Source of the DNA: Planococcus citri
Taxonomy: Eukaryota > Arthropoda > Insecta > Hemiptera > Pseudococcidae
DNA length: 64,000 nt
NCBI RefSeq assembly: GCF_950023065.1
Contig: NC_088681.1
Location: 43,310,836 to 43,374,835 of the forward strand
Direction of reading: 5' to 3'
Below, piece by piece: positions 46,933 to 58,700 of this stretch. The notes under the pieces are model-generated. The model was not told the origin of the DNA and made no database searches. It worked only from the letters and a program-made list of their open reading frames with translations. Position 1 is the stretch's first letter. Every line of letters starts with the position of its first letter. The position numbers and the translations under genes were made by a program.

Positions 46933-49900
46933 ATGGCAGGGAACTTGGACAACAATATATTTCGTAAATCTGGACGGAAAAAATGGACGTTATTTCGTAA
47001 GTACTACTCCTACTTCATTATACTTTCGCTTCTAGGAGAAAATCTATCTCCATATGCGGCCCTCCTGTGAAATCTCTCACACGAACTCGCAATAGAACAC
47101 CCACATATTGGTAGCACACCTTTCTAATATTAATGTATAATTTATATTTTGTTTCGAATCTGTTTCATGTAACATAATACAGGAGGTTCTAGAGGTTTAT
47201 TTCAAAGAGTCGGTACCGAAATGGCCGAAGATGGATGTCCCGATGCTCAGTTCAAATTAGCCAAAGATTTAATAGAGAAACCTTGTGGTAATGAATATCT
47301 TTCAAGTTTCCCCTCGGGCAGTTTCTGTAAGAGTATTCTCAATCTACATCTTCTTCATTCTTTACCATTCATAGATTCGCCAGCTGAAGAGAAAGAAAAT
47401 GCAACAGAAGGTGTATATTGGTTACTCAGAGCTTCGGAGCAAGGACATGTAGAAGCAACCGAATTACTCAAACAATGTTTAGAAGAAGGAAAAGGTATTT
47501 TTAGAATACAGATCCTGAAATCTCCAAGCTTACTCTTCGTCTTGAACTGAAATTTTGTTTAATTGCCAATTTTGAAGGAATTACCGAACATAACATCAGC
47601 GAAGTAATCGAATGTCTAGAAACAACGAGAAACGAAAAAATCTCAGTCAAAGCAATCAAGGATCTCTTTATGAAGTAAACTAAATACCTTATATTCACCC
47701 CATATGTAATACTTCTAAAATCTAGAACATTTCATTATGCTTTAAATTAATTCACAGCTTCTCCGAAGGCGAAGAATTCATCACAAGTAACCAGCTTTTA
47801 TCGAAATTACGCGAAGTCGAACAGATAGAAAATACCAAAAAACTACCTCAAATAGAAGCTAATCGTAATCAAGTAGAAGGTATTATCGTTCTCCTCTTCT
47901 AATACTTCAAATCCAAATAATTCTCTACGTAACGTTATTTGCATCTTTTACAGACTGGAAAGACAGAATAGACCAACCCAGCGGTCACAAACTAACCGAA
48001 GATGTCCTAGTCTCAGCAGCTCGAACATATGCTCGAGGCGAACTACCAACCATCAGTCATTCTTTGGTGTTGCCCGAACGAAGCATATGTAATTTAAAAT
48101 ACGTAAATTCTGTTTTCAAACTATTCCTATTTCCATTGACCTTTTCACGTTTTTACTCGTACTTATTATCGTTCAATCCGCGTCTCTTATTGTCGCTATT
48201 TTACGTATCCCCAGCTCACCTGAAAATATTCCTATTTATCATAGTCTATCAAACGTTTAAATTCGAAGCAATTTTTTCCGCATTACCGATGCTCGTATTT
48301 TACTCATCGTTTCTAATAATGATCGCGGCCACTTGTCAAATGCTCAAGTATCGCAAACGACTTCGACATTTCCGTTGCTGGTCTAATCTATTTCTGCTCT
48401 ACGGAGGCGAGAGTTTTTCACCGGAGGAGGCGGAATTCTTGCATTGTCGTAATGGCGTATCTGCTTATGGATTTTACTTCGTATTTCTTCTAGTCAATCT
48501 ATTCATTCAGTCTTTTACCCCGGTACAGTCGTATTTTCAAGCCGAGGTTACATTTACATCGTTCCTATTCACTATTCTAACGTTGTTTGCGTTCACTGTA
48601 AGTTTATATAGCTCTATTTTGGATATTTTGCGATGCTATATTCAATCGTTACATTTTTGTGTGTGTTTTTTTTGCGCAGTTTACCAAATCCAGATATATA
48701 AGCGGTCACAAAAGCATCGATTATGTGGGACTATTTTCGTTCATGTTGCATATTTTGGCCAAATACCCTTACGAAACAGATTCGGTAGTGGGAAAGGGCT
48801 GGAGGTTTTTGGATTTGCAGATACCAACGTTCGCATCTTACGTCGTAGGTGAGAATAAATCGCTGTAAATTTTCATGTCACAATAATCCGATTTGTACTT
48901 ATGAATAATGAAATACTTTGTCAAGTACCTACATTTCATTAAATGTGCTCGTGTTCATTCGTTTGTTTTTCTTTTTCAAAGGGAATGGAGTGGAATTCTG
49001 CTTGAATTTTCGTGCCATATTCTACCTAATCATACCAGCGGTGCTTTTGAAAATGGCTGCTAGACATAATTGGCGAGGAATCTACACCGATTTCATACCG
49101 CATTGTGTAACTTTATCGTGGTGGCAGTTGACGTTAATTTATGCCCAAGGTACATATTTAAAAAATGCATTAAATGGTTTCTCAACAGCTCGCATCTTTC
49201 AACATTTACGACCAAGTATACTATGATATTTTGCCAAATTTTCAATTTTTCTCCCTCCCTTCAGAATTTTTAAAATTACGCACTGATTAGGGAACCTCTC
49301 GAGGTGTCTGTTTTCGATTTGAGCGGTGATGAGATTTTTTTGAAAGATCATAGTCTGAAATCTCTAAAACCAAAATTGGTTTTTTGATTTTTGGCGAATT
49401 TTTGAAAATTCACAATTGAACATCTACAGCGATTTTTGATTTTTTGGAAATAGTCCTGAAATTAATGGCAACTTCTAATTTCGCCATTTCTGACCAATCT
49501 GAAGCCTCCTGTGCGATTTTCGATTTCTCCAGCATTTTAAAATTTCTCCAGAAGGTGTGGAAACCAATTTGAGCAATTAAAAATCGAATTGTGTCTATTT
49601 GAGCAGATTTTCAGGCAGACATCTCGAGTGTGTTTTTTTGACCAGTATCATTTTAAATGATGACTGGAGAATTCTGGTGCAGAAAACCCATTCGAAATGT
49701 CTTCCTGAAAGCCAACTTGAATGTCGATCAACTCGTTAAATACGAGTAAGTACATACATCGAGAATAAGCTGAGCCTCAATTTTAGCTGCCCAAATTAAT
49801 TTCTACGACTTATGGAGAAATTTTCCAAATTCTGGAGAAATTGAAAATCGCGGTACAGATTTTAGAATGGCTCAAAATTGTGAAATTCTGATTCGGGAAG

Positions 49901-50959
49901 TTGGTTTTAGACAAAATACAGCCATTCGTGCAAATTTCAAAAAAGTCCTTATAAAGAGAAAACTTTTTTGATTTTTGGAATTAATTTTCCTAGCAAACAA
50001 AGCGATGAAAAAAACATTCGAATGCATAGACTCGTTAAATATGCAACTCGATTTTCAACTACCAAAATTAATTAAACTCCTGGAGAAATAAAAAATTGCG
50101 TTGGAAGCTCCAGAATGGCTCGAAATTGTGAAATTAGGATTTTTTGAGTTGATTTTATTCGTGCAAATTTCTAAAATTTCCATATAGAGAAAGTTTTTGA
50201 GTCATACAGATTACGAAAAAAATGGTCTATTATCCTATCAGTGAATTAACGAGATACGATTTTCATTCCAGATGCAACATGGTATTCTCTCATCAGACCA
50301 GCTTTGGCATTAGTAGGAGTAGTGTTCTTCTTGCCATTAACCGCTCTCACAGCTCTCCTCCTTCCTCTGTACACGGTTTACGAGTACATCATCAACAATC
50401 AAGAATTATGGACCATGGGAGCTACTATTCTAGCAGCATTAACAATACCAGTGCTGACTTTGAAACGAAGGATCACCGGTAAAATCACCAAGTTTTTCAC
50501 AGCATTACAAGTACGTTTACGCAGACACAGATTTAATTCATCTGTAAATACTAATTAGCTCATATTCGTGATAATTCACATATAACTCGTTCTTTTAGGT
50601 AATCCTTTCGGTCATCGGTATAATTTATTTCTTACAAAAGAACAATATCAACTTAGTTTCAACGTATCAAGAAGTTATAACCGGTGAAACTTCGTACGTA
50701 GATGTATCAGAATTCACATCGTATTGCAGCTCATTCCAGACAGTTTACACGGATATTGGTAGAGTAGAAAGAGAACTCACATGCTCCCAGCTGTCAGGGT
50801 TACCGGTGCATTGGAAAGGGAAAGTTAAAAGGACCAAGATACGAAACATTCATAATCCTTTAACTTCGTTTAGTAATAAGTTGCCATCGGTAAGCTCTCG
50901 AAAATTCAGGTTTCTCCGATCTTCAGTGTCTATGCAATAATGTGATCAATGATCATTTT

Positions 50960-50992
<33 letters not shown>

Positions 50993-51524
50993 CAGTTCAT
51001 ATCAAAACACTTCAACTGTTGGTTCGGCACTGAATACCCTCTTTGTAGCGAATCGTTTCGGTTATCGTTTTGTAAAACGCTATCGTCATCTTGCCATCTG
51101 GGTAATTGGAATAAGTGAGTACTTCTCAAGTTTTCTACTCGATATAAAAATATATCTTAACTAATCATTTCTTCAATGTTTCTATTTATTTAGCTACGAG
51201 TTCGAAGTCGCTATAGAAATCAACGTCAACGATGAATATATACTCCCAGCATCTCTCATAGCTAGTCACACGTTTTATAATTTTACTCGTAGGTTGAACG
51301 CCGAAGATGATATCATGTTTATTGGGAAACTAATGCCAAATGAGAAGGGTATCTTGAACTCAACTTTCCCTCAAATTGAGCTCAACAGTATCGCTTGTAT
51401 ATCCTGTTTAGATACAGAATTGACCGAAAAATCCGATAAAATTACCATTACGGATTCATATTTTTATAATTTCATTAAATATTTATTAAATTTTCTATTT
51501 AATCCGTTAATTGTTTTCAAATAA
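46933..51524 (+). CDS. WFS1: Wolframin, complete, 12 coding exons, 822 aa
   Basis: Exons: 46933-46996, 47183-47287, 47375-47494, 47578-47674, 47758-47879, 47954-48597, 48680-48848, 48982-49149, 50272-50510, 50599-50889, 50996-51114, 51194-51524. All introns are GT-AG, phases agree and the total is 2469 nt. Residues 18-35 (KWTLFRGSRGLFQRVGTE) and the AEDGCPDAQFKLAK and GVYWLLRASEQGHVEATELL phrases are the Sel1-like N-terminal repeats of wolframin. Residues about 220-570 hold a series of hydrophobic segments (the multi-pass ER membrane domain). From about 590 a cysteine-rich luminal domain follows (CNWF-like phrases, FKNYEFEV-type segment, LNSIACISCLD), with a hydrophobic C-terminus. Human wolframin is 890 residues. 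The family resides in the ER membrane and affects calcium handling and the unfolded-protein response. Intron 8 (1.1 kb) is filled with R1-type repeats. Exon 6 is by far the longest. Confidence 0.93.
49300..50130. repeat. R1-type repeats in wolframin intron 8
   Basis: Cores at 49500-49560, 49800-49870 and 50080-50125 (TCCAGAATGGCTCGAAATTG, GGAGAAATTGAAAAT) match the repeats at 20690, 21150 and 21480. The copies are in both orientations, as in a decayed foldback element. Confidence 0.65.
50962..50992 (+). repeat. Poly(T) tract, 31 bp, at the 3' splice site of wolframin exon 11
   Basis: An uninterrupted run of 31 T directly precedes the CAG acceptor at 50993-50995, so it serves as an extreme polypyrimidine tract and is likely length-variable. 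Confidence 0.85.
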
Positions 51525-51614
51525 TTGTTCTCGTTTCGTGTTTCACGTTATTAATTTTATGGTTGTAATTTTTCATCATTGTATTTATTATTAGTTCTCC
51601 TTAATTTTTATGTA

Positions 51615-51620
51615 AATAAA
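51615..51620 (+). terminator. Poly(A) signal of the wolframin gene
   Basis: AATAAA 91 bp after the stop codon, in AT-rich 3' sequence. Other AATAAA words follow (51900), so the exact end is open. Confidence 0.5.
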
Positions 51621-52235
51621 CGAATTACAGACTGGTTAACATAATTAAAAATATTGTTCCTTGTTACCTTAGAGTTTGTTTAGTGTTATTCTGTGTAGTC
51701 TTACGTTAGTAATCTTCAATTTGAATTTCTGAATTTATTTAAAACATAAATTTAAGGTTTCCAACGATTTTACGATTTAAAAAAATGTTATGAATTATTT
51801 ATTACGTTAATTTTGGTGAATTATAATCCTATCAAAGGAAATGAAATCACGTTTAAAAAACATTTTGTTATTCCGGTTACGTGTATGTTTTTTTTTTCTG
51901 AATAAATTTTGTAATTTTTTTTCTTTTTTGTACGATTTTATTTTATAGATTTTTTTCATAATATTTTGTTCAAATTAAATTCGAAAAAACGCGCAATTCC
52001 GATTTTCTCCGGACGCAAACGAAATGACACGAACGTTTCTTACTCCGCATACATTTTAGATGCTCCAAGCAGGAATAATATTGCTCCGTATGTAATTTAG
52101 ACATCCATTAGTTGTTTGTTTCGATTTAAAGCACTAAAGCAGCAACGAAAGTAATTGAATTAGTTTTCATTATGATCGGATTAAATTAAAGTATTATTTC
52201 GAGTTACGGTTTAATAGTACATCTTAACTGCGAAC

Positions 52236-53523
52236 ATGAGTTCTGGATTCATCACTGAGGCTGAAATAGAGGAACAAAGACGAGTACGTCAAGAAGAATG
52301 GGAAAAAGTTCGACAACCAGATCAACCCATCGGTTAGTGAATAGATACTTGATAAAAATATCAGGTAACGCTTTGGAATTTCACTCATCGATTTTCTACT
52401 CAACGCACTCACATTCATCACTCAAAATCTTTTCATATAAACCTCAATTTTTCAAGTAAAAATACATACGATAACATTCACAAATCGGCCAAAATCGATA
52501 AGTTAAATTCCGAAGTGTTACTAAATCAGTAAACATTTCGTTAGAATATTTGTTTAATTTACAGAAGCACCTGAGGAAGAAATAGATAACCGAACTCTGT
52601 ACGAACGTTTAGAAGAACAACGTCAAAAGAAAGAATTTGAATATGAAGAAACTCACAGACTTAGTAATTATCACATTTACAAACACAACTCATCTTTCGC
52701 ACAAACTCGTCGGTATTCTAACGTATTCTTTTTTCTTTTCTGCAGAGAACATGATTAAAGGATTGGACGACGACGAAATCGAATTCCTAGATATGGTCGA
52801 CCGTACGAAAATGGAAGAAGAAAAACGTCTCATGAAAGAAGAAGCCAAAGAGTTACAAGAATATCGTAACAAAGTAGCTGCTCTAAAAGAACAATCTTTA
52901 GCTCAGAAAATCGATGAAGAAGTCACTCCCGTCATTTCCAGTCTCAATGATACTTTAACTTCAGGGTTCGTTGTATTCTACTTTACGCTATTCATGTTTC
53001 TGCGAGCCACCCATCACATTTTCGTACTCGTTACAGATCTAAAACGCAGCATCATAAATTACTAGCAAATTTAGCCAAAAAAAGAGCATCATCTGATAAG
53101 TTACCTAGCCCTCCTGCTAAAAAATCGGCCGACGAGAAAAGTTCCTCAGATGCTACAGTACCTGACGATGCTGAATCCAAAACAGCCGACAGCCAAGGTA
53201 CTGATTTATCTAACTCTGATGTTAATTTAAATGCTAATTCGTTCGGGAATGGAGTTTTACGTCAAATAATGAGTAAGTATCACGAAACGAATCGCATTAA
53301 GATGTAATGACCGAAGAAATGAGTCTCGTTTCAAACCGAGTATTTACGTAATTATTTTTTATTCGCAGCTTATCCTACGGCTATGAAATGTGTCGGTGTT
53401 TTACCTGGTATTGGATCTTACATTTCGGAAGATTCTAGCGACAGCGATCAGACTTCTGGTTCGGATATTGAAGATCAACAAAGTTATGATTTGAAAGGCC
53501 AAAAACTTCAAGGGAAAAAGTAA
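52236..53523 (+). CDS. PSME3IP1: PSME3-interacting protein (FAM192A/NIP30 family), complete, 268 aa
   Basis: Exons: 52236-52332, 52565-52663, 52746-52965, 53037-53272, 53369-53523. GT-AG junctions keep phase and total 807 nt. The start MSSGFITEAEIEEQRRVRQE and the segments NRTLYERLEEQRQKKEFEYE and KNMIKGLDDDEIEFLDMVDR are the NIP30 domain (residues 1 to about 110), rich in charged helix. A lysine-rich HHKLLANLAKKR follows, then a disordered Ser/Pro/Asp part and the C-terminal GVLPGIGSYISEDSSDSD. In the human protein the acidic serine cluster here is phosphorylated and needed to bind the nuclear PA28-gamma (PSME3) proteasome activator. The conserved cluster suggests the same partner. Human length is 254. 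The gene lies 0.7 kb downstream of wolframin on the same strand, with no sign of co-transcription. Confidence 0.93.
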
Positions 53524-54589
53524 CCGAGGAGATACTCGTTATATTAATTAATAGAAACGTCGTTTTTAATTTTAAGACTGTTGAAGAATTGGTTTGAAAT
53601 TTCGAAATTTTAATTACGTTTAGTTTAAAATTATTAAATATATATTACTTTTTTTAGAAACGTTGTTTAGATTGTGATTTAATAATCAATGAAGCCATTT
53701 CTATAGCTACGTGAAGTTAAAATGAGCACGAACATTCGATCAGGGAATCATTTCAACAGTAACCGAACAATCGAGCTACGAGTAAAATCATCGAAAGCAC
53801 AGAGATCGAGCTAACCAGATGTACTCAAACTTTGGGGATACGACTCCTAAACGATAATTTGCTCATAAAATGCTTTGCTGTGGTAAACAGTATATCTTTT
53901 TATTCCACTCTATAATGATTAGAATCGGTACCATTACTTGTGCTTTCGATTACCACGTGACTCCCAAAATATAAAGATTCAATTACTAGAGCAGACTGTA
54001 CTTTACATTTACGATCGTCAAGTATTCAATGAGAGTAGGTTACATGATCCAAAATATTCATAATTGCTTAAAATAATACACAAAACATCGAAAAAGATAA
54101 CTTTCGTTATACAAAAAACACTAGCAGTGACACCTCAACTTGTACGGATAATTATTTTTGGCTATCGCTGCACCGAAATATACGCAAATTTATCCAAAGA
54201 CTAAGGCATTTTGATTCTTGTTTTGAACACATAACATTTTTTTTTTTCAAAATATTCTCTTCGATTTCATTCGTGATGAAATAAGTATAACTAAAATGAG
54301 CAATTGAAGTTGTACTCACCAGCTACAGTCTGTTCCAGTTGCTCATTTCCTGCGAGCTTGCCAACAATCATCGAGGTTGAGGTGCACGAATAATTCAATC
54401 AAAATATGATAATTTTAAATCATTCAAAAAATTCAAACCTTCGATCAGTGTCAATCCTTCTGCAGCTCTGGGAGCTCTGGCGGCCCTTCCTACTTACGTT
54501 CGGTAACCACGCGATCAGAAAACAAAATGAACTCTGATGAACCGAACATTCGAAGATACCACGTAAATAACGAAAAAACATAAAGGATA
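53524..54589. other. Spacer, possible exons of a small minus-strand gene
   Basis: On the minus strand, CAG-preceded 54121-54167 and a GTGAGT-bounded segment ending at 54320 join in phase to give a short open tail (residues like NEQLEQTVA, then AKNNYPYKLRC). A separate ATG-TCG-ACG-TCG-GTAAGT start lies at 54901-54912. The middle exons could not be placed with confidence and no family was recognised, so no gene is called. Confidence 0.25.
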
Positions 54590-54735
54590 GGCTATACTGA
54601 ATTTAAGGGGATACTTATTCCCTTAACTTATACTTTAGCTTGGTTTATACTGAATTTAACGTGCGTTAACCTAAAATTTGCCTTTGTTTAACTTCTAGGG
54701 TTAAGTTTAAGTTTACGGTTAAATTCAGTATAGCC
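54590..54735. mobile_element. Small MITE, about 146 bp
   Basis: GGCTATACTGAATTTAA at the left and its inverse TTAAATTCAGTATAGCC at the right bound the element. The phrase TTTATACTGAATTTAA is repeated inside near 54645. No coding capacity. Confidence 0.75.
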
Positions 54736-54912
54736 CCTCCTTGATTTTATTCAATAAAAATACTTAATTTCATCGCAAATTAATTCGTATTTCGCCGGAC
54801 AATTTCGATGCAGACAGATACATGAGATACAAATAAAAACACGTAATTCAAAACGAAAAACAAAGTTCAACTAGAACGTGATTGTTGAAACATCACTTAC
54901 CGACGTCGACAT

Positions 54913-55294
54913 GATTGATTAACACAATTTTTTCACAAAAATAATCCAAAAATACTCGAAATTTCGATAAAAATAATGCAGAATTTGCAGAATCAGAATT
55001 CAGACTTCAGTTTTTATTTTTTGTTTGCAAAAAATTTTATCACGTGAGTCACCGGAGTCACGACGTGCAAAATGTCGCGTCCAATCAGAATGCGAGTTCA
55101 GGCAATTCAGTGCTGCCAGTTACGCAACGTAAAACTATAAACAAAGTTTTGTAATTTTTTTTCGTCGCAAAAAACATCGAAATGTGTTTTTGAATGGAAA
55201 AGTACTGATGAAAAATTATCAATAATTTGTGTGTTGTTATGTTGGTTATACTTTTGTTGAAGAAAGTTTTGAATTTCGTGTAAAAAATACTGCG
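54913..55294. promoter_or_regulatory. Candidate bidirectional promoter
   Basis: Between a minus-strand ATG-plus-donor (54912) and a plus-strand ATG-plus-donor (55295) lie TCACGTGA (55040-55047, an E-box of the MiT/TFE type) overlapping TGAGTCA, and a CCAATCA box at 55081. The arrangement suggests head-to-head transcription. Both flanking genes are themselves weakly supported. Confidence 0.35.
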
Positions 55295-55373
55295 ATGAAA
55301 TGTATTATTAGTATAAAAATGATCGATTCATCATCGGAATATAGAAAATCAACGAGAGGACGATACTATACAA
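55295..55373 (+). CDS. Possible first coding exon of an unidentified gene
   Basis: ATG at 55295 opens 26 codons (MKCIISIKMIDSSSEYRKST and a few more), ending at a good donor (A, then GTAAGAATT). No following exon could be found before the end of the minus-strand gene at 55781, and the peptide is not recognised. It may be a short non-coding transcript instead. Confidence 0.22.
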
Positions 55374-55780
55374 GTAAGAATTCACCCACATGATCGTATT
55401 AATTACTTTTATTACTTCTGATAACTCGTAATGTACAAAATAAAACCTCATTCTGGTAACAAAAACGTAAAAAATAACTCGTACAAATTACATTATTCTT
55501 TCATCTTACCAACTGCATAAGAGTACATAAAAATATCAACAAAAATTATACGCAGAAATTGAAAATAAAACGAAAGACTTCTTGAGCAAAAGATTTGTGA
55601 ACGGGTCATCAACACTCGATTCGTACAAATTGGCGTTATCTTAATAGCTTGATAAAAACGCCGGAGCTGATTGAATAATAAATTCGAGATAATTAACCCA
55701 TTAACGACGAAAATTTACATCATTTTTCTGTTCCATGATCTCGTTAACGAAACACCATCGGTCAGTTCCATTTTCTAGCG

Positions 55781-58700
55781 TTATTCCTGACCTAAAGAAT
55801 GCTTCTTCGGTTGACGTCGTAACGTACCCAGTATATTTATCATTTCATGAACGACCGGCGGTTCTGGTTCTTTCTTCGTAGAATTTTGTTTCTGAAAAAC
55901 ACTCGTGGATAAGTTTCGGTTTCGAGATAATGAGAGACGTTTCGTCGATATAATATGTAATAAATTTAGCGTAAGTATATTTACTTCGATGGTTTTTAAA
56001 GTGAATTTTCCTCCTTTGATTTCGTTAATAATATCGTCAATAGCACCTGAACAAGGTAATTACCGTCGACAAATTAATAACGCGAAAACCAACGAATATT
56101 ATAATTTGGAAATTAATTAGGTAACTAAAAACAACAAACCTCCAGGAATAACGGGTTTCGGTTTCTTCGCGATACCCAACATATCAGCGACTTCGTCAGC
56201 TGCACTTCCATCCGAAGACCGTTGATCTATCGTGGCTGATTTTCTAATTATCAAACCATTAGATGATCCTGTTAATGGAGGAGGTGGCGGTGGAGGAGGA
56301 GGCGGTGGTGGAGGTGGAGGAGCACATACAGGAGTTTTGTTTGATTTCAGTTCCATCAGTTCGGTTTCTAATTCGCCAACTGTGTAAAGACAAAAGGAAA
56401 ATTTCCAGTCAGGATTACTTCTCGTTTGGCTGAAAAATCCCTTCGAGTGATGTTTCTGTAATTTAGTTTCAGATTATAACCTACCTCTGCTGGATAACGC
56501 GTTGCATTCTGTCTCAGCCTGTTCGGCTCTTTGCAAAGCGGTCATTAATTCATTTTCGGTGTTTTTCAATTTCTCGTCTATCGATTCCGATGAGCTGTTG
56601 GATTCGTAGTCGACGATTTTTTCCTTTAAAATAGTAATTATTTCGTGTAATTCGGCGATAATGTCAATTAATCGAGCACATTTTGTTTCAGCATTTACGC
56701 ACTTTTATGAAATCGATTTCCCTGCGCATACTAGTTTGTCTTTTTCGCACAGAAGCTCTGAGAAAACGAATTTCACTCAAGATTTCATCCATATTCGGCT
56801 GTTCGATAGAATTATAAAATTGGTCGTCTACCTGCGGATAAAACTACCTATTCATTCGTCTGTGGCAGTTTCAATTTCGAGAGAAAAAAATAAGATCAAA
56901 AAACAGTTACTCTAAGCTGTATAGTTTCCAATTCGGTGGCATATAGTAAATTTTGAGGTGCCGTGACAAGCTCATCGTTGTCAATGTTGACAGCATATTT
57001 CGAAGGCTTAACCGCCTCCAATTCCTATAATTTATACGCCAGTCTCGATAAATAACACTCGGTAAAAACAAGATAAATCAATACTACGACGAAATTCCCA
57101 ATTATGAAATATCGTCACGAAAATTACAAATCCTTTTTAACCACCCCACCGTGAAAATACATTCTGCGCGGTTATTTCGTGTCTTTTACGTTGAAACATC
57201 GAGGTATCCAAAAGAGGAAAAAAACACGAAAGGGACGATAGAAAAGACGCGCCCAAAGATCCTTTTTTTTTTCAACGTCAGCAGTCTTCATCGGACCGTT
57301 AGTAAAATATGGTGTGGATTTCGCGAGTGAATGATTCATTTCCTCGGCTTGTTCGCTTTGTTATGATACGAGGTACTGTTATTCTTATCACTAATCGCAA
57401 TACTCATACCTATTTACACGGATTTATCAGCTTTTGGAAAATTCCTGTTGAATTATTAATCGTTAAATATCGACTCGACAACGTTCGACGTACGACAAGG
57501 TCGTCGGTAGTAATCTTTTTCATTTAAAAATTCATAATGTGAATTTTAAACACATCTATCGACAAGTACTCGTCGTTTGGTATAGGAAAACAACGTAAAA
57601 AAAACAACAAACCGTTTAATCAACTCGATTACTCGATTACAGTAGATACAAAGGACTCGATAAATTGACAAAATAACCCCGCACTCTTCGGTCTTCGTGA
57701 CCCGAACGATAATTTAATTTCGCGAGAGATTTTCTCGTGTATATTTAAAACACCGGATAATTTTTCATACGCTGTTTCGACCCTTTAAAGAAAAGCTTAT
57801 CGTTAATAAAACCACAAAACTACCTTTTTCCGGAACACTTTGCTGCCAGAAACGCCCATTTAACCTACTGACACGATCAACACAGATTTTCTGAGCTGTA
57901 CGAGACATTCGTTTGATTTAATCGAGCAAGAAAAACCAAGTTTGTTTTGAGAATTACCTAATTTTCTCGAGCTTCTTATGCAAATCATCCGGTAAATATT
58001 TACACAGTTTATAGGGAAATGAATTACCGGCTAATATTGTTTATCCATTAAACAAATGTCATAATCAAGTCTGATTCATTCAAAGGGGTAAATGCTGGAT
58101 TACAAAATGTGCTCTCGTTGAGGCGAAAAACACGCAACAAACCACTTTACTCACTTTTAAGTTACCTTCGGCGAGTATTCTAGTTCTACGTTCCCTTTCC
58201 AAGGTATTATTCAATTCGACGATTTGCTCTTGAGCTTCACTTTCGCGAAGTTTAACCGAATTTAATTCCGCTTGTAGTTTGGATACTTCTTTTGTGAATT
58301 CTGTATCAAAAATATTCATTATATGAGAAATTTTTTTCGAAAACGTGGTCATTTTTTCGAGGATATTTGGCTGTAAGGAGTACCTTTGATGGTATTCCTA
58401 AGTTCTTCGATTTCGGCATCTTCGGTTGAGCCGGTATCAACATCGTCTAAAGTCTGTAAGGGGAATTCTGGTTTGTCTATCATCACTTGTTGGACCAATG
58501 CTGAGCTTCTTCTTTTCAACTCACGGTTTTGCTTGTACCACTGTAAATATTTCAGACGAATTTTACTCGTAGTAATTAATTGGCCATTCTTAATACTCAT
58601 TTGGGTCATTTGAGTTCCTCGTTTAAATGCATACCTGCGTTGCTCGTGACATAGCCTGTTGCATCGTATTTGTTTCAATTTCATATTGATTTTTTAGCTG

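Noticed and set aside
54121..54912. Small spliced minus-strand gene (start at 54912, tail ending 54121)
   Set aside because: The two end pieces are plausible, but the middle exons are ambiguous and the product is not recognised, so it was not called as a CDS.
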